Origin: a bacterium
Lineage (GTDB): Bacteria > Verrucomicrobiota > Kiritimatiellia > UBA8416
Direction: 5' to 3'
Assembly: GCA_020048935.1 (NCBI GenBank)
Contig: JAIFLS010000146.1
Location: 1-44,109 of the forward strand
Length of the DNA: 44,109 nt
Part shown: one piece after another, positions 35,856 through 44,109 of the stretch
Layout of the letters: each line of letters begins with the position of its first letter
Numbering within the stretch: position 1 is the stretch's first letter
The notes under the pieces: generated by a model
The model's input: only the letters and a program-made list of their open reading frames with translations
Told to the model about the DNA's origin: nothing
The model's database searches: none
Made by a program: the position numbers and the translations under genes

Positions 35856-36856
35856 ATGTAGAACCTCAAAATCCGGATGGCGCGGGTCTCGCGTTGAAAG
35901 GCAGGATTGCTGCGGGCCACTGGTTGCTGACCAGTGCCGGTGCCAAAGTCGATCTAACCCGTCGGATGCGCTGTGCTTTGAATGCAACAGGCTGTCGTCT
36001 ATATGTGGCCGATAGCTCATTATTATCTGCTGCATTCGCCTTTGCGGATGGACATTTTCTGTTGCCTGCTTTGGAAGACGAGTGTTTCATCCCTGAATTG
36101 ATCGCTGCCTGTATCCAGAGGCAAATCAATGTGCTTTTGCCAAGTCGAGATGCGGAGTTGCTCTTTTTTGCGCGGCACCGGGCGGTGTTCGAGGCCTCTG
36201 GCATCCGTCCGCTGGTATCGGCGCTGGACAGCATAGAACTCTGCCGTGACAAAATCCGCTTTCACGCGCATTGCCTGCAAAACGGAGTGCCGGTGCTGCC
36301 ACGCATTGAATGTCCCTGCGCGGCCGGTTTCCCCTGCTTTGTGCGTCCGCGCGTGGGTGCGGCCAGCGCCGGTGCGGGGCGTATCCAAAGTTTGGCGCAC
36401 ATGCACGCCTTGTATGGGGAACCGCCGTGGGAGGATTTGCTTGTGCAGTCATGTTGCCGTGATGACGAATTCAGCATAGATGCCCTTTTTGGCCCCGATG
36501 GAGAGGTTGTCCAGTGGATTGCCCGGCAACGCATTCGAGTCAAGGCAGGCGAGTCGGTGGTCAGTCGAACGGTTCGGCTGCCTGCGTTTGAGCCCGTGAT
36601 CAACACGCTCGCGTCCTCCATGCGGCTTTTCGGTCCGATTACCCTGCAGGCCTTTTTCTCGCCCGAAAATGGTGTCCATCTAATCGAGATCAATCCGCGT
36701 TTCGGTGGTGCTTGCGCGCTTGGAAACGAGGCTGGATTGGAAGCGCCTGAGCGTCTTGTTGCATTCGTCCAGGGGGATATGGAAAACTTTTATCGCCTGC
36801 GCTCCTTACGCTATGATTTAACCCTGTTGCGGTACAGTCAGGATCTCTTCATCTAA
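35852..36856 (+). CDS. ATP-grasp domain protein
   Basis: CRDKIRFHAHCLQNGVPVLPRI, FVRPRVGAASAG, VHLIEINPRFGGACALGNEAG. Confidence 0.82.
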   Translation: MNVEPQNPDGAGLALKGRIAAGHWLLTSAGAKVDLTRRMRCALNATGCRLYVADSSLLSAAFAFADGHFLLPALEDECFIPELIAACIQRQINVLLPSRDAELLFFARHRAVFEASGIRPLVSALDSIELCRDKIRFHAHCLQNGVPVLPRIECPCAAGFPCFVRPRVGAASAGAGRIQSLAHMHALYGEPPWEDLLVQSCCRDDEFSIDALFGPDGEVVQWIARQRIRVKAGESVVSRTVRLPAFEPVINTLASSMRLFGPITLQAFFSPENGVHLIEINPRFGGACALGNEAGLEAPERLVAFVQGDMENFYRLRSLRYDLTLLRYSQDLFI

Positions 36857-36859
36857 GTT

Positions 36860-37519
36860 ATGCGCCTTGATGCCTATCGATTATTCCTGGTGGATATGGA
36901 TGATACGCTTTTCGAAGAGCGTGCATTTGTATTGAGCGGCCTGCGTGCGGTGGCGGATTTTGTTGAGCAATGGGGGCTTTGCCCGGCAACCGCCTGCCGA
37001 TTTCTGCTGGAGCGGTTCGAACGGTGTGGCAGGGACCGGATCTTCAATCATCTGCTTGCCCACTTTAATACGGAGGAGAGCCAGAGTCGCATCGCGCAAC
37101 TGGTTTCGGTCTATCGCTGCCATCGCCCTGATATCCGGCTCTATCCAGGGGCTGAACAGGTGCTGGAGCTCCTTCGTGCCCGGGGGCGGGTGGTTGTGGT
37201 GACCGACGGGCTGGCTGAGGTGCAGGAACGGAAGTTCAAGGCGTTAGGACTTGAGTCGATGGTGGACCAAGTCGTGTATTGTCATGCCGCCGGATTCCCG
37301 AAACCGGACGCCCGCGCACTCGCTGGGATTGTTTGCAAAGGAACCGCTGAGGCCGTCCTGATTGGGGATCGTCCCGATCACGATCTGGCGATGGCCGCCA
37401 ACCTCGGCATCGATTCCGTCAGGGTGCGCACCGGCCGTTTTGCCCGGATTGATAATACGCCTTGGGTGCCGATTGCCGATCTGGCTTCGATGATGAAGCT
37501 AAACGAAATCCTGCTCTGA
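36860..37519 (+). CDS. HAD-superfamily hydrolase
   Basis: LFLVDMDDTLFEE, VVVVTDG, FPKPDA, VLIGDRPDHD motifs. Confidence 0.88.
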   Translation: MRLDAYRLFLVDMDDTLFEERAFVLSGLRAVADFVEQWGLCPATACRFLLERFERCGRDRIFNHLLAHFNTEESQSRIAQLVSVYRCHRPDIRLYPGAEQVLELLRARGRVVVVTDGLAEVQERKFKALGLESMVDQVVYCHAAGFPKPDARALAGIVCKGTAEAVLIGDRPDHDLAMAANLGIDSVRVRTGRFARIDNTPWVPIADLASMMKLNEILL

Positions 37520-39559
37520 ATCGGCTTGCTCGGCCTGGCTTTGATTCCTGCGCATGACGCCGTTGATCTTGGCAATCAGATCCTTAGTGACGAAAGGTTT
37601 CTGGATAAAGTCAACGCCTTCGTCGAGTACCCCGTGCTGGCTGATCACATCTGCGGTATAGCCGGACATGAACAGGCAGCGTGTCTCGGGGTGGAGCGTC
37701 TGTATATAGCCAAATAGGGTTCGCCCATTCATGTCGGGCATGATGACATCGGTCACGAGCAGATCAATGTTCTCTTTGCAGTCGCGGGCAAGCTCAATGG
37801 CCTTATTGGGGTTATTGGCGGGCATTACCTGGTAGCCGATTCGGTTTAACATGCCTCCGATCATTTCAAGCAGGGCTCTGTTGTCCTCGACGAGCAGTAT
37901 GCGCTCGTGGCAACTGTTATGTTGAACATCCGTGAGGTTCTGCTGCGCCGGGCTGGGAGGCTGTTTCCTGAAGAGGGGTAGATAAATCTCGAATTCAGTT
38001 CCTGTGCCAAGTTTGCTTTTTACCGCGATAAAACCATGGTTCTGCCTCACGATACCGTATACGGTTGCAAGTCCAAGCCCAGTCCCTTTGTCAATGGGTT
38101 TGGTCGTAAAGAACGGTTCGAAAATATTAGACATGGTCTCTGCATCCATGCCGCAGCCATCATCATTCACCGCCAGGAGGGCATACTCGCCAGGGATGAA
38201 ATCGACATGCTCCAGGCACTGTTCGGCATCCAGGGTTTTTACTGCCGTCTTGATCGTTATGGATCCCGTATCGGCTATCGCGTCTCTAGCGTTAACGCAG
38301 AGATTCGCGAGAATCTGGTCGATTTGAGAAGGATCCATGCGTACGCTGCCCACATTATTACCAGGCGCCCAAGTCAAGTTAATCCCTTCGCCAACCAGGC
38401 GGCTGAGCATTTTCAGAATACTCTCGACGGCCTGATTCAGGTCAAGCACCACGGGAATGGCGTTTTGTTTGCGGGCAAATGCCAGCAACTGGCGGGTCAA
38501 GTCCGCGGAACGCTGGGCGGCCGTGCGGATCTCGTTCAGGCTTTCGATAATCGGATCCTGTCCAGTCGTCTGGCTGATCAACAGTTCGGTATGGCCGAAG
38601 ATGACACCAAGCATATTGTTGAAATCGTGTGCAACACCACCCGCCAGGCGTCCCACAGCCTCCATTCTCTGCGCCTGGGTCAACTGGGTCTGCAGTCTTT
38701 CGCGTTCAAATTCTGCCTGTTGGCGAGACGTCATATCAATATCAATGCGGAAAAGTTCCGGTTCCCGGTTGGCGTTGCGAACAACGGCATGGCTCGATAA
38801 AACGGTGACGATGCTGCCGTCTTTCCGGACCATATTCAGTTCGCATGTGGGGATCGCCCCTCCGGTATCAATCATTTTCCGGATGGACTCCGCAACTTCC
38901 TCCCGCATGGCTTCGGGGGTGATCAAGTCGAGCACGTTGCGGCCAATCGCCTCGTCCGCAGCGTAGCCATAAAGCTTCGCCGCGGCCCTGTTCCAGTACT
39001 GGATAATGCCGTCGGCGTTGTAACCCTGGACGGCTACGGCCGGTACATCCTGGAACAGGCTTCGAAAGCGCTTTTCACTTTCCTTGAGCGCATTTTCGGC
39101 GGAGCGCAACAACCGTTCGGATTCAATGGCGCGCAGGGTCCGTTCGATGACGCCAGGCAATATATGGGTCAGGTTGTTATCCTTGACCAGATAATCGGCG
39201 GCACCGAATTTCATCATTTCAACAGCCAGACGCTCGTCCCCTTGGCCCGTCATCACGACAAACGGAACGCGAATCCCATGTAGCGACAGCGTACTGATCA
39301 CATCTTGGCCGGTCATGTCAGGCAACTGCTGGTCCAGCAGCAGCACATCCACCCGCCCCCCGATGATGCGGTTGATTGCATCGCGTCCGCAGACCACGCC
39401 TTCGGCTTGTAATCCCGTGCTAATCAGCATCTTGATAATAAGGCTGTTTAGCAGCTCGTCATCCTCAACGACCAGAACAGATTTGCGCGTTGTTGTGTCA
39501 GTCACCGTTTGAACTCCCGTTTTCGCTACGCTGTGTGTCGGTGAAAATATTGATCGCAT
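37499..39559 (-). CDS. Hybrid sensor kinase REC-PAS-HisKA-HATPase-REC
   Basis: SVLVVEDDELLNSLI..., AVQGYNADGIIQYWNRAAAKLYGY PAS, GGVAHDFNNMLGVIFGH H-box, C-terminal ERILLVEDNRALLEM. Confidence 0.92.
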   Translation of the reverse strand: MRSIFSPTHSVAKTGVQTVTDTTTRKSVLVVEDDELLNSLIIKMLISTGLQAEGVVCGRDAINRIIGGRVDVLLLDQQLPDMTGQDVISTLSLHGIRVPFVVMTGQGDERLAVEMMKFGAADYLVKDNNLTHILPGVIERTLRAIESERLLRSAENALKESEKRFRSLFQDVPAVAVQGYNADGIIQYWNRAAAKLYGYAADEAIGRNVLDLITPEAMREEVAESIRKMIDTGGAIPTCELNMVRKDGSIVTVLSSHAVVRNANREPELFRIDIDMTSRQQAEFERERLQTQLTQAQRMEAVGRLAGGVAHDFNNMLGVIFGHTELLISQTTGQDPIIESLNEIRTAAQRSADLTRQLLAFARKQNAIPVVLDLNQAVESILKMLSRLVGEGINLTWAPGNNVGSVRMDPSQIDQILANLCVNARDAIADTGSITIKTAVKTLDAEQCLEHVDFIPGEYALLAVNDDGCGMDAETMSNIFEPFFTTKPIDKGTGLGLATVYGIVRQNHGFIAVKSKLGTGTEFEIYLPLFRKQPPSPAQQNLTDVQHNSCHERILLVEDNRALLEMIGGMLNRIGYQVMPANNPNKAIELARDCKENIDLLVTDVIMPDMNGRTLFGYIQTLHPETRCLFMSGYTADVISQHGVLDEGVDFIQKPFVTKDLIAKINGVMRRNQSQAEQADSEQDFV

Positions 39560-39628
39560 TAGGAAATCGCTTTCAGTCTATGGCGACATATCGGTAAAAG
39601 CAAATTCAAACTCGATATTCTGTAGAGC

Positions 39629-40447
39629 TCAACCCACCGCGAAAAATAGCATCCTTTCGGATGAAACGGCGTTAGCGTCGTCACGTGCATAGCCGGTTTG
39701 TGCATCTGTCTCATCCGCTCGCACGCTCTCGCGCTGCGAATCCGACTTTTCCGCCATTGCTTCCATTTCGATTCGGGTTGCGCGGGCGGCAACCGCCATG
39801 TCCTGGGTAGAGGGATCCGCCGGTGCCAGGGCGGCAGCCCGCATCTTTCGCGCTTCCGATATTTTGCCGTCATGATCATTAGAGATGGCCGAAATCTCGA
39901 TATCGGCGGAACCGCCAACCGCGTACTGGCGACCATCCGGCCCTGTCTGGTAATCGTATCTCACGTTGCGTCCGCCGGAAGCGGCATGCGCCTGCTCATG
40001 GGCTCTTACCTCCTGATCGCGTTGGCGGAGATCCTCGACCTGGCGCGATTCCGCGTCGCTTAGCTCGTGCTGCGCGTTTGCCGTTGTTTCTTCGGGTTGA
40101 TCGTCCTCACACGCGTCGGTTTCCTGATGTGCATCGTCCTGCCTGACCGGACGCCGTTCATGTATCTCGCTAGATTCGGATTGTTCCGCTTGCCGTGCCT
40201 GACACATGGAACAATGGCCGCAATAGCAGGAGTCAAGTTCACCTGCGTCTGGCGCGTGCTGCACAGCCGTTGGTAATTCCGATGTAACACGAGTCGAGCG
40301 GGAGCGGGTGAACGAATCCATCACCACAGATTTGACGGCCTGATTCGAAGGTGTTTGGTCGTGCTGGGGGCGGTCAGGATGGTTTTCCGCCACGTACGCG
40401 CCGGGAGGGGCGAGCGACGCGCCTTGCATGAAATGTACGATTTCCAT
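39629..40447 (-). CDS. SprA-related / putative HEQAH metalloprotease family protein
   Basis: DLRQRDQEVRAHEQAHAASGGRNVRYDYQTGPDGRQYAVGGSADIEIS...MRAAALAPADPSTQDMAVAARATRIE; N-terminal CYCGHCSMC. Confidence 0.8.
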   Translation of the reverse strand: MEIVHFMQGASLAPPGAYVAENHPDRPQHDQTPSNQAVKSVVMDSFTRSRSTRVTSELPTAVQHAPDAGELDSCYCGHCSMCQARQAEQSESSEIHERRPVRQDDAHQETDACEDDQPEETTANAQHELSDAESRQVEDLRQRDQEVRAHEQAHAASGGRNVRYDYQTGPDGRQYAVGGSADIEISAISNDHDGKISEARKMRAAALAPADPSTQDMAVAARATRIEMEAMAEKSDSQRESVRADETDAQTGYARDDANAVSSERMLFFAVG

Positions 40448-40626
40448 TGCACAATCCTGTTGTTCAACGCGGTTGTTGTCTTCCGTTGCCGTTATCTAAT
40501 GAATCTTTAGTGTACTCGGCACAAACAGCAGCAAGCTTAAATGAAATTTATTGGTGCGTGTTGATGCGAAGCCCGGATAACCATCCAGAGTCAGCAATCG
40601 TTGTATTTCAGTGTTTGATTGCTCTG

Positions 40627-40642
40627 GGGCATGGGTCCTGCT
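40627..40642 (+). promoter_or_regulatory. Candidate sigma54 promoter of HAD paralog
   Basis: GGGCATGGGTCCTGCT; GG/GC spacing correct, first T missing. Confidence 0.45.
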
Positions 40643-40681
40643 AGCACCCAATCTATTTGATACACTCGGAGTTAAACGATC

Positions 40682-41374
40682 ATGTCCGCCTTCCGATTGC
40701 AGAATTACAGCCTTTTCCTGATTGATATGGACGACACGCTTTATGAAGAGCGCGATTTTGTGCTGAGTGGACTCCGGGCGGTAGCGGAGCATCTGGGGTG
40801 CCGCGGTGCTGATCCTGAAAAAGCGTGGCGCGACTTACGGCAGCGCTTTGAATCAAAGGGCAGGGAACGCATATTTGATCTTTTTCTATTCGAATATTTC
40901 GGGGAGAGCGTCAGTTATGCTGATGTGGCGGAGTGCGTGGCTGTTTACCGCCAGCATACCCCCTGTATCGCGCTTTACCCGCGTGTGCGCGAAGTTATTG
41001 CCGGACTGCGAGAAAGGGGACGTGTCGTGGTGGTCACCGATGGCCTTCCTGCCGTTCAGCGCAGCAAGTTCCTGGCACTCGGACTTGATTCACTGGTCGA
41101 TCAACTGATCTGTTGCTGGGAACACGCGCCCAAGCCGGCCCCGAAGTCGCTTGACGGCGTGGTTGCCCCACGACAGAAGAATGCCCTATACATCGGTGAT
41201 GATCCGAAGCGCGATTTGCCGCTGGCCGCCGCGTTGGGCATCGATTGCATCCGCGTCCGCACGGGGCGCTTTGCGGAGATTCCGAGTGATCCGCCGAATC
41301 CAGTGGCTGAATTGTGGCGTTTTTCGGATTTGTCTACCGCGCTTGTACCCGCAGACCGGACGAATCGGGGGTAG
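40682..41374 (+). CDS. HAD-superfamily hydrolase, paralog of 36860-37519
   Basis: LFLIDMDDTLYEERDFVLSGLRAVAEH...RGRVVVVTDGLPAVQ...GIDCIRVRTGRFAEI. Confidence 0.88.
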   Translation: MSAFRLQNYSLFLIDMDDTLYEERDFVLSGLRAVAEHLGCRGADPEKAWRDLRQRFESKGRERIFDLFLFEYFGESVSYADVAECVAVYRQHTPCIALYPRVREVIAGLRERGRVVVVTDGLPAVQRSKFLALGLDSLVDQLICCWEHAPKPAPKSLDGVVAPRQKNALYIGDDPKRDLPLAAALGIDCIRVRTGRFAEIPSDPPNPVAELWRFSDLSTALVPADRTNRG

Positions 41375-41748
41375 GCGTTGGGCGGATGCAGCTTAAACTA
41401 CAGCATTATGATCCGCAGGAAAGTCTGTATACGCGTCTGGCACTGCATGTTGCCGGAGTGCGGAGGGTTTTTCCTGAGGGCGGGACTCTTCGAGCATGTC
41501 CCAAGACCTGCCGCCGTTCCTGCGGAGCGCAACCTTGCGCGTGCCATTGGCGGTAGCAGTCTGCATACTTATCCTCGTGAATCAACTCATTCCATACGCG
41601 GTGGACAATTGGAGTGGCTCGGCTGCGGCACCGCATCTGCTAACAGATAAAGCACAGCTTTTTGGCAGATACCCGAATACCGACAAATGTCATTGGGCCA
41701 GCAACCAATATAGCCCAGCCTGCACCGGTCATGAAAGATGCGTAACCA

Positions 41749-43203
41749 ATGAATAAACAAGGACTTGCAAAACATACGCAGGCGCACGATGGTCGCATTC
41801 CCTGGTTGATTATCGGGGCGGGCCCCACCGGCTTAGGTGCCGCGCGGCAATTGGAGCGATGCGGCTGTCACGACTGGCTCCTGCTCGACGCGGGCACTCA
41901 ACCCGGCGGCCTTGCCGCGTCTTTCTCGGACGCCAAAGACTTTGTCTGGGATATCGGCGGACACGTATTGTTTTCCCATTATGACTATTTCGATCAGGCC
42001 ATGGACGAGGCGCTAACGAAAGACAACTGGCTGAGTCACCGTCGCGAGTCCTGGATATGGATGCGTGACCGTTTCATCCCCTATCCCCTTCAGAACAACA
42101 TTCACAGGCTTCCTCCCGACGATCTGAATCATTGCCTCCAGGGACTGGTCGATATTACCCGTTCTCCCCGGCCCGCCCCGAAGAATTTCAAGGAGTGGCT
42201 CGAAGCCACATTCGGGCCGGGGCTGATGGATGTCTTCCTGCAGCCCTACAATTTCAAGGTCTGGGCACACCAGCCTGAAGCGCTCAACGCGAAGTGGGTT
42301 GGCGAACGGGTTGCGGTCACAGATCTCGGGAAAACCCTCAAACGACTTGTTTACCAAACAGACGATTCCACTTGGGGACCGAATAACACCTTCCAGTTCC
42401 CTAGGCATGGGGGTACAGGATCAATCTGGAAAGCCTGCGCCAATCGACTGCCTCCCGATCAGATCCTTTTGAATACCCGCGTCGCGAAGCTAGACATCGG
42501 GCGTCATATCGTCACCACGACCGACGGGCGTGAGTTTGGCTATGACCGGTTGATCAGCACCATGCCGCTCGACGACTGCTTGCGCATAAGTGATCAAGCC
42601 CGGTTTGCTTCCCTGGCCGAGCACGGCCTGTTGTTCTCCTCCTCGCACATCATCGGGCTCGGACTGCAAGGCAAGCCGCGTCCGGATGTTGCCGGGAAAT
42701 GCTGGATGTACTTCCCCGAGGACAACTGCCCGTTCTATCGCGCCACCGTATTCAGCAATTACTCTCCGAATAACGTCCCTGACATCAACCGATATTGGTC
42801 GCTGATGCTGGAAGTGTCCGAATCCCAAAATCGCCCAGTGGACTCCGCATGTGTGCTTGAGGACGTGATACAAGGCGCCCTCAACACAAAGCTGATCGAG
42901 CGTCGGGAGGATCTGGTCACCACCTGGCATTACCGTGCCGGGCACGGTTACCCCACTCCCGGGCTTCAGCGGGACGAGGCACTGGCGGAGATCATTCCCT
43001 TCCTCGAGCAGCAGGATGTCTACTCCCGCGGGCGGTTCGGACTCTGGAAATACGAGGTAAGCAATCAGGATCACTCCTTTATGCAAGGGGTGGAACTCGT
43101 TGAGCGACTCGTCAACGGACGCAAGGAGATCACCGCATTCGATGCCGATCACGCCAACGCCGTCAAACACCCCTGGCCATTCGCGCGATGGGGGAATTCG
43201 TGA
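41749..43203 (+). CDS. FAD/NAD(P)-dependent amine-oxidase-like oxidoreductase (UDP-galactopyranose-mutase-like fold)
   Basis: PWLIIGAGPTGLGAARQLERCG...LLLDAGTQPGGLAASFSD...WDIGGHVLFSHYDYFD. Confidence 0.82.
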   Translation: MNKQGLAKHTQAHDGRIPWLIIGAGPTGLGAARQLERCGCHDWLLLDAGTQPGGLAASFSDAKDFVWDIGGHVLFSHYDYFDQAMDEALTKDNWLSHRRESWIWMRDRFIPYPLQNNIHRLPPDDLNHCLQGLVDITRSPRPAPKNFKEWLEATFGPGLMDVFLQPYNFKVWAHQPEALNAKWVGERVAVTDLGKTLKRLVYQTDDSTWGPNNTFQFPRHGGTGSIWKACANRLPPDQILLNTRVAKLDIGRHIVTTTDGREFGYDRLISTMPLDDCLRISDQARFASLAEHGLLFSSSHIIGLGLQGKPRPDVAGKCWMYFPEDNCPFYRATVFSNYSPNNVPDINRYWSLMLEVSESQNRPVDSACVLEDVIQGALNTKLIERREDLVTTWHYRAGHGYPTPGLQRDEALAEIIPFLEQQDVYSRGRFGLWKYEVSNQDHSFMQGVELVERLVNGRKEITAFDADHANAVKHPWPFARWGNS

Positions 43204-44108
43204 ATCGGCCTTTAGTCAGCATTGTGTCCCTGTGCTGGAACCGCAAGGACGAGATTCTCGCAAGTCTGGCGCAGATACACAAGATCGACTATCCCCACCT
43301 CGACGTGATCGTGGTGGACAATGCCTCTGATGACGGAACCGCCGAAGCGATCGAGGAAAAATACCCCGGTGTGCGTTTGATCTGCATGTTCAAGAACATC
43401 GGGATTGAGGCGTACAACATCGGGTTCAAGAATGCACACGGCGACTACATTGTCATCCTCGATGACGATTCGTTCCCGCACCCGCAGGCTATTTCAAACA
43501 TGGTTGCCAAATTCGAGGCGGATCCGCAGCTCGGAATTGTCGCCTTCGATGTACGCAACGTCTGTACCTGGGATCTCGCCCAAGCGGAACAGCAGCCGAT
43601 CCCTCCGCCTACTGGCGCATCAACAGCCGCCGAGGCCGAAGGGTATCTACTGGCTTTCAACGGGGCCGGGGCCGGCATCCGGCGCGACCTGTTCGAACGG
43701 GTGGGGTTCTACCCCGAGGAATTCTTCCTCTACTGGAACGAACAGGACACCGCCTTCCGAGTTCTGCAGGCGGGATACCGCATCCGCTTCTTCACCGACG
43801 TCATTGCCTATCACAAATACGCCCCCACCAACCGGACCTCCTGGCGTGCGCCCTTCTATTACACCCGGAATGCCTTCTGGCTTATCTGGAAGAACTACCC
43901 ATTCAACATGGCAATCCACTTGACTGTTCGCATGTTGTACAAGTGTTTTTATGCCAGCCTCGAACAGCATACCCTCATTTACCTGCGGGCCATGCTACGC
44001 GCCTTCCTCGATGCCGGTGCCATCAAAAACAAACGCGCCCCAGTCGACCACAAGATCGCGCGCACCCTGCGCATTCCCTTTGATGTAGCCTTCACCTTCT
44101 ACCGTTAA
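43200..44108 (+). CDS. Glycosyltransferase family 2
   Basis: PLVSIVSLCWNRKDEILASLAQI, VIVVDNASDDGTAEAIEEKYP, GDYIVILDDDSFP, YPEEFFLYWNEQDTAFRVLQAGY. Confidence 0.92.
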   Translation: MNRPLVSIVSLCWNRKDEILASLAQIHKIDYPHLDVIVVDNASDDGTAEAIEEKYPGVRLICMFKNIGIEAYNIGFKNAHGDYIVILDDDSFPHPQAISNMVAKFEADPQLGIVAFDVRNVCTWDLAQAEQQPIPPPTGASTAAEAEGYLLAFNGAGAGIRRDLFERVGFYPEEFFLYWNEQDTAFRVLQAGYRIRFFTDVIAYHKYAPTNRTSWRAPFYYTRNAFWLIWKNYPFNMAIHLTVRMLYKCFYASLEQHTLIYLRAMLRAFLDAGAIKNKRAPVDHKIARTLRIPFDVAFTFYR

Positions 44109-44109
44109 C

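Noticed and set aside
41375-41748. Gap between HAD paralog and FAD oxidoreductase with small hydrophobic ORFs on both strands (e.g. 41496-41756 +, 41640-41828 -)
   Set aside because: Several overlapping short frames, none with clear RBS or family; could be a degraded gene or a boundary between cluster segments but not supportable.
1-44109. CRISPR arrays, tRNA/rRNA genes, transposases, integrases, prophage genes
   Set aside because: No periodic repeats, no tRNA-like cloverleaf noticed, no ORF matching mobile-element families.

Overview
The window is a large flagellar gene cluster with flagellin-glycosylation genes attached, from a Gram-negative-type bacterium (P-/L-ring genes flgI/flgH are present). 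Left part, minus strand: fliG (N-terminus only, cut by the window edge), fliF, fliE, flgC, flgB. Next is an approximately 12 kb minus-strand block: fliD, an asparagine-synthetase-like amidotransferase, two histidine kinases, two sigma54 (AAA+) response regulators, a LysM/coiled-coil protein, a receiver protein with a possible STAS-like tail, a large membrane-anchored helical-repeat protein and a small unknown. Centre: two equal-length flagellins in inverted orientation flanking fliW-csrA. Right part, plus strand: maf-type glycosyltransferase, fliS, a FliT-like ORF, flgF, flgG, flgA, flgH, flgI, flgJ (rod domain only), flgN-like, flgK, rpoN, pseF/pseG/pseI, an ATP-grasp protein, HAD proteins, a hybrid histidine kinase (minus), a HEQAH-containing SprA-like protein (minus), an FAD oxidoreductase and a GT2 glycosyltransferase. 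I read several sigma54 -24/-12 promoters (TGGCAc-N5-tTGCw, GG-GC spacing conserved). The main points of interest are: (i) three sigma54 promoters placed only 3-4 nt (predicted TSS to ATG) upstream of SD-less starts, suggesting near-leaderless flagellar mRNAs; (ii) an rpoN promoter with a palindrome, an IHF-consensus match and a perfect sigma54 site in enhancer-type order; (iii) a perfect 29-bp inverted repeat upstream of flgB; (iv) inverted flagellin duplicates around fliW-csrA, both with two conserved cysteines; (v) a degenerate HAD pseudoenzyme and an unannotated 51-aa ORF directly after flgK, where flgL would commonly sit; (vi) repeated poly-G tracts in the flgA-flgH-flgI region. No tRNA, rRNA, CRISPR array or transposase was seen. 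All family calls come from motif recognition, not database searches.
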